From an uncultured beta proteobacterium (GTDB taxonomy: Bacteria; Pseudomonadota; Gammaproteobacteria; Burkholderiales; SG8-41), in assembly GCA_903933915.1 (NCBI GenBank), contig CAIZLW010000048.1:1-48207 (forward strand): DNA of 48,207 nucleotides, in the 5' to 3' direction. Positions 46,891-48,207 of this stretch are shown here, in pieces; position 1 is the first letter of the stretch, and each line of letters begins with the position of its first letter. Under the pieces are notes generated by a model that was given only the letters and a program-made list of their open reading frames with translations, was not told where the DNA came from and searched no databases. Position numbers and translations under genes: made by a program.

Positions 46891-47173
46891 CACATCTCCT
46901 GTTGATAGGGGTTTGTATGAACGCTTCTTCCCTGGCACAAGCCAAGTTGAGTTTGTCTCTGCTGCTCGCTGTGTGGGATTTTGTCCACTGTCTGTGAGCC
47001 TGTAAGGCAGCGAACGAGGCACGCGGAAATGATTGCGGTAATTTCACCGGCACGCGTCTGTGGCGATAGGGTTGATGACGTGGGGAGTTCAATGTTTTTC
47101 ATGATGGCTTTGTGCAGTTGCAACCATCACAATGGTGAATCAAAACTTCCGAAGTGGAGGGTCAAGCAAAGCC

Positions 47174-47725
47174 ATGCAGGGTAATCATCTGATTAATGCA
47201 AACCGGTTTTTAGGCTGGGCGCTCGCACTTTTTCTGGTGGCGGGCCCGGGCTTTGCTGCGACCATCACCGGCCAGGTGGTCGCGGTGAGCGATGGCGATA
47301 CGCTCACGGTGCTCGATGCCGACCGCGCCCAGCACAAGATTCGGCTCTCCGGTATCGACGCCCCAGAAAAAGCCCAAGCCTTCGGCGAACGCTCAAAACA
47401 AAACCTCTCGCGCCTGGTCTTTGGCAAAGAGATTGAAGTGCAGTGGAATAAACGCGACCGCTACGGGCGCATCGTGGGCAAGGTGCTGGTGGCCGAGGCC
47501 CCCTGCAAAGCCGGGGACTGCCCTAAAACCGTCGATGCCTGCCTGAGTCAGATCACAGCAGGCCTAGCATGGTGGTATCGGGACTACGCCCGCGAGCAGT
47601 CCGGCGATGATGCCCAGCGCTACCGGCTGGCCGAAGAAGACACCCGCAGCCGAAATGTGGGCCTGTGGGCCGGCCCCGAACCGATATCGCCCTGGGATTG
47701 GCGAAAGGCAAAAAAGCGGCCCTGA
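47174..47725 (+). CDS. Exported thermonuclease-family (SNase-like) nuclease
   Basis: From the ATG at 47174 the product has 183 residues: a signal peptide (FLGWALALFLVAGPGFA, cleavage before ATITG), then an SNase domain with VVAVSDGDTLTVLD, KIRLSGIDAPEKAQAFGERSKQNLSRLVFGK, DRYGRIVGKV and a closing YRLAEEDTRSRNVGLWAG. Asp and Arg residues of the staphylococcal nuclease active site are in place (DGDT, RLSGIDAPE, DRYGR). An ATG 42 bases upstream is possible; GGAGG lies 12-13 bases before the chosen start, further than usual. Two cysteines (APCKAGDC) plus DACLSQ suggest a periplasmic disulfide. Such nucleases are common on conjugative and integrative elements. Confidence 0.85.
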   Translation: MQGNHLINANRFLGWALALFLVAGPGFAATITGQVVAVSDGDTLTVLDADRAQHKIRLSGIDAPEKAQAFGERSKQNLSRLVFGKEIEVQWNKRDRYGRIVGKVLVAEAPCKAGDCPKTVDACLSQITAGLAWWYRDYAREQSGDDAQRYRLAEEDTRSRNVGLWAGPEPISPWDWRKAKKRP

Positions 47726-47755
47726 GGCGTTTTGAAGTGATTTTTGCGGATTTGC

Positions 47756-47784
47756 TTGTGTGGTGAACATACGTTTACTACAAT
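47756..47784 (+). promoter_or_regulatory. Promoter with operator-like palindrome before the LexA-type gene
   Basis: TTGTGT (47756-47761) and TACAAT (47779-47784) are 17 bases apart. The 16 spacer bases 47763-47778, GTGAACATACGTTTAC, form an imperfect palindrome (6 of 8 pairs). An operator inside the spacer would block polymerase, as expected for autoregulation by the LexA-type product. Confidence 0.5.
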
Positions 47785-47818
47785 GGGAGTATTCCCTCAT
47801 TTCCCATAAATCCACCGT

Positions 47819-48207
47819 ATGCGCCACCCCAACCGCGATCACGAACATCTGGATGCTCTGCGCGCCTACTACGCCCGCCATCACCACATTCCCGCCCTTC
47901 AGCGCATCGCCGACTTGTTGGGGTTTGCCTCACGCGCGGCCTCCTTCAAACTCATGGATCGGCTGGCCCTGCACGGCTACGTCACCCGCGCCCCCGATGA
48001 CGATGCCTGGATTCCGGGGAAACGCTTCTTTGAGCTGCACTTAGCCGACACGGCCGTCGCGGCAGGCACCCCGGTCAGCGTCACCGATGTGCAGGCACAA
48101 CCGTTTTTCTTCAACGATTTCCTGGTTAAGAACCCGGCCACCACCGCAATCATCCCGATCAAAGGCGACTCGATGATCGATGCCGGCATTTATGACGGCG
48201 ACCTGGC
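47819..48207 (+). CDS. LexA-type self-cleaving transcriptional repressor (partial, runs off the edge)
   Basis: The frame starts at the ATG at 47819 and is open to the window end (129 residues). The N-terminus is a winged-helix-like DNA-binding domain (LDALRAYYARHHHIPALQRIADLLGFASRAASFKLMDRLALHGYV), not the canonical LexA sequence. The catalytic domain has the Ala82-Gly83 cleavage bond (VAAGTPV), the nucleophile Ser118 in PIKGDSMIDAGIYDGD, and should have its Lys beyond the edge. It belongs to the S24 LexA/UmuD group. Shortened LexA-like repressors of this type often control element-borne SOS genes such as a Y-family polymerase (imuB/dnaE2 type); what follows here cannot be seen. Confidence 0.88.
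   Translation, partial: MRHPNRDHEHLDALRAYYARHHHIPALQRIADLLGFASRAASFKLMDRLALHGYVTRAPDDDAWIPGKRFFELHLADTAVAAGTPVSVTDVQAQPFFFNDFLVKNPATTAIIPIKGDSMIDAGIYDGDL

Overview
The window is a piece of a betaproteobacterial chromosome with high GC. The evidence is the gene order gyrA-serC-(PGDH)-pheA-hisC-tyrA-aroA-cmk-rpsA-ihfB-lapA-lapB-pyrF-hldE-hldD-cysM, the gyrA/ompA divergent pair followed by ubiG-gph, and kinase-only HldE. Order and genus cannot be fixed from the sequence alone.

Layout. (1) 1-4.6 kb: a minus-strand cluster of envelope-type genes, from upstream to downstream: a 5'-truncated secretin with hexapeptide repeats, a TAXI-type solute-binding protein, an exported pentapeptide-repeat protein, and an exported protein of 61-residue four-cysteine repeats that is frameshifted near the window edge. 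The secretin lost its 5' end exactly where an opposite-strand fragment of a cyclic-nucleotide-binding domain begins, so an old rearrangement junction lies near 4.37 kb. (2) 4.7-8.8 kb: a small exported protein, tRNA-Ser(GCU) with a second copy of its 3' end, lysC, queD, a 3' half of a tRNA-Ser(UGA), a REP-like palindrome and a Bax-inhibitor-1 family membrane protein. (3) 8.8-28.4 kb: a dense minus-strand core of rlmD, a 3'-5' exonuclease, then the long cysM-to-gyrA array covering serine, aromatic and histidine synthesis, nucleotide metabolism, translation (S1), IHF, LPS control and heptose synthesis. Several genes overlap or nearly touch. (4) 28.9-33.7 kb: plus-strand ompA, an amidohydrolase (MTA/SAH deaminase type), ubiG, gph, an exported unknown protein and the tmRNA gene ssrA.

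(5) From ssrA (33.74 kb) to the right edge the content is accessory: a small zinc-ribbon-like protein; an exported 'CGP' protein with a DUF3142 protein; a 1570-residue protein joining an N-terminal GHKL (Hsp90/MORC-like) ATPase to a C-terminal SF2 helicase; upstream of it a two-gene unit of a ribbon-helix-helix-like protein and a 90-residue toxin-like protein; then a mobile-element module of DUF2924, a large serine recombinase and two related HTH-type proteins linked by 4-bp overlaps; finally an exported nuclease and the start of a self-cleaving LexA-type repressor whose promoter carries an operator-like palindrome.

The best candidate for an undescribed system is the GHKL-helicase protein with its two upstream partners (38.2-44.0 kb), which looks like an anti-phage or anti-plasmid defence module. 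The secretin/TAXI/pentapeptide/cysteine-repeat cluster is a second, weaker candidate for an uncharacterised envelope system.
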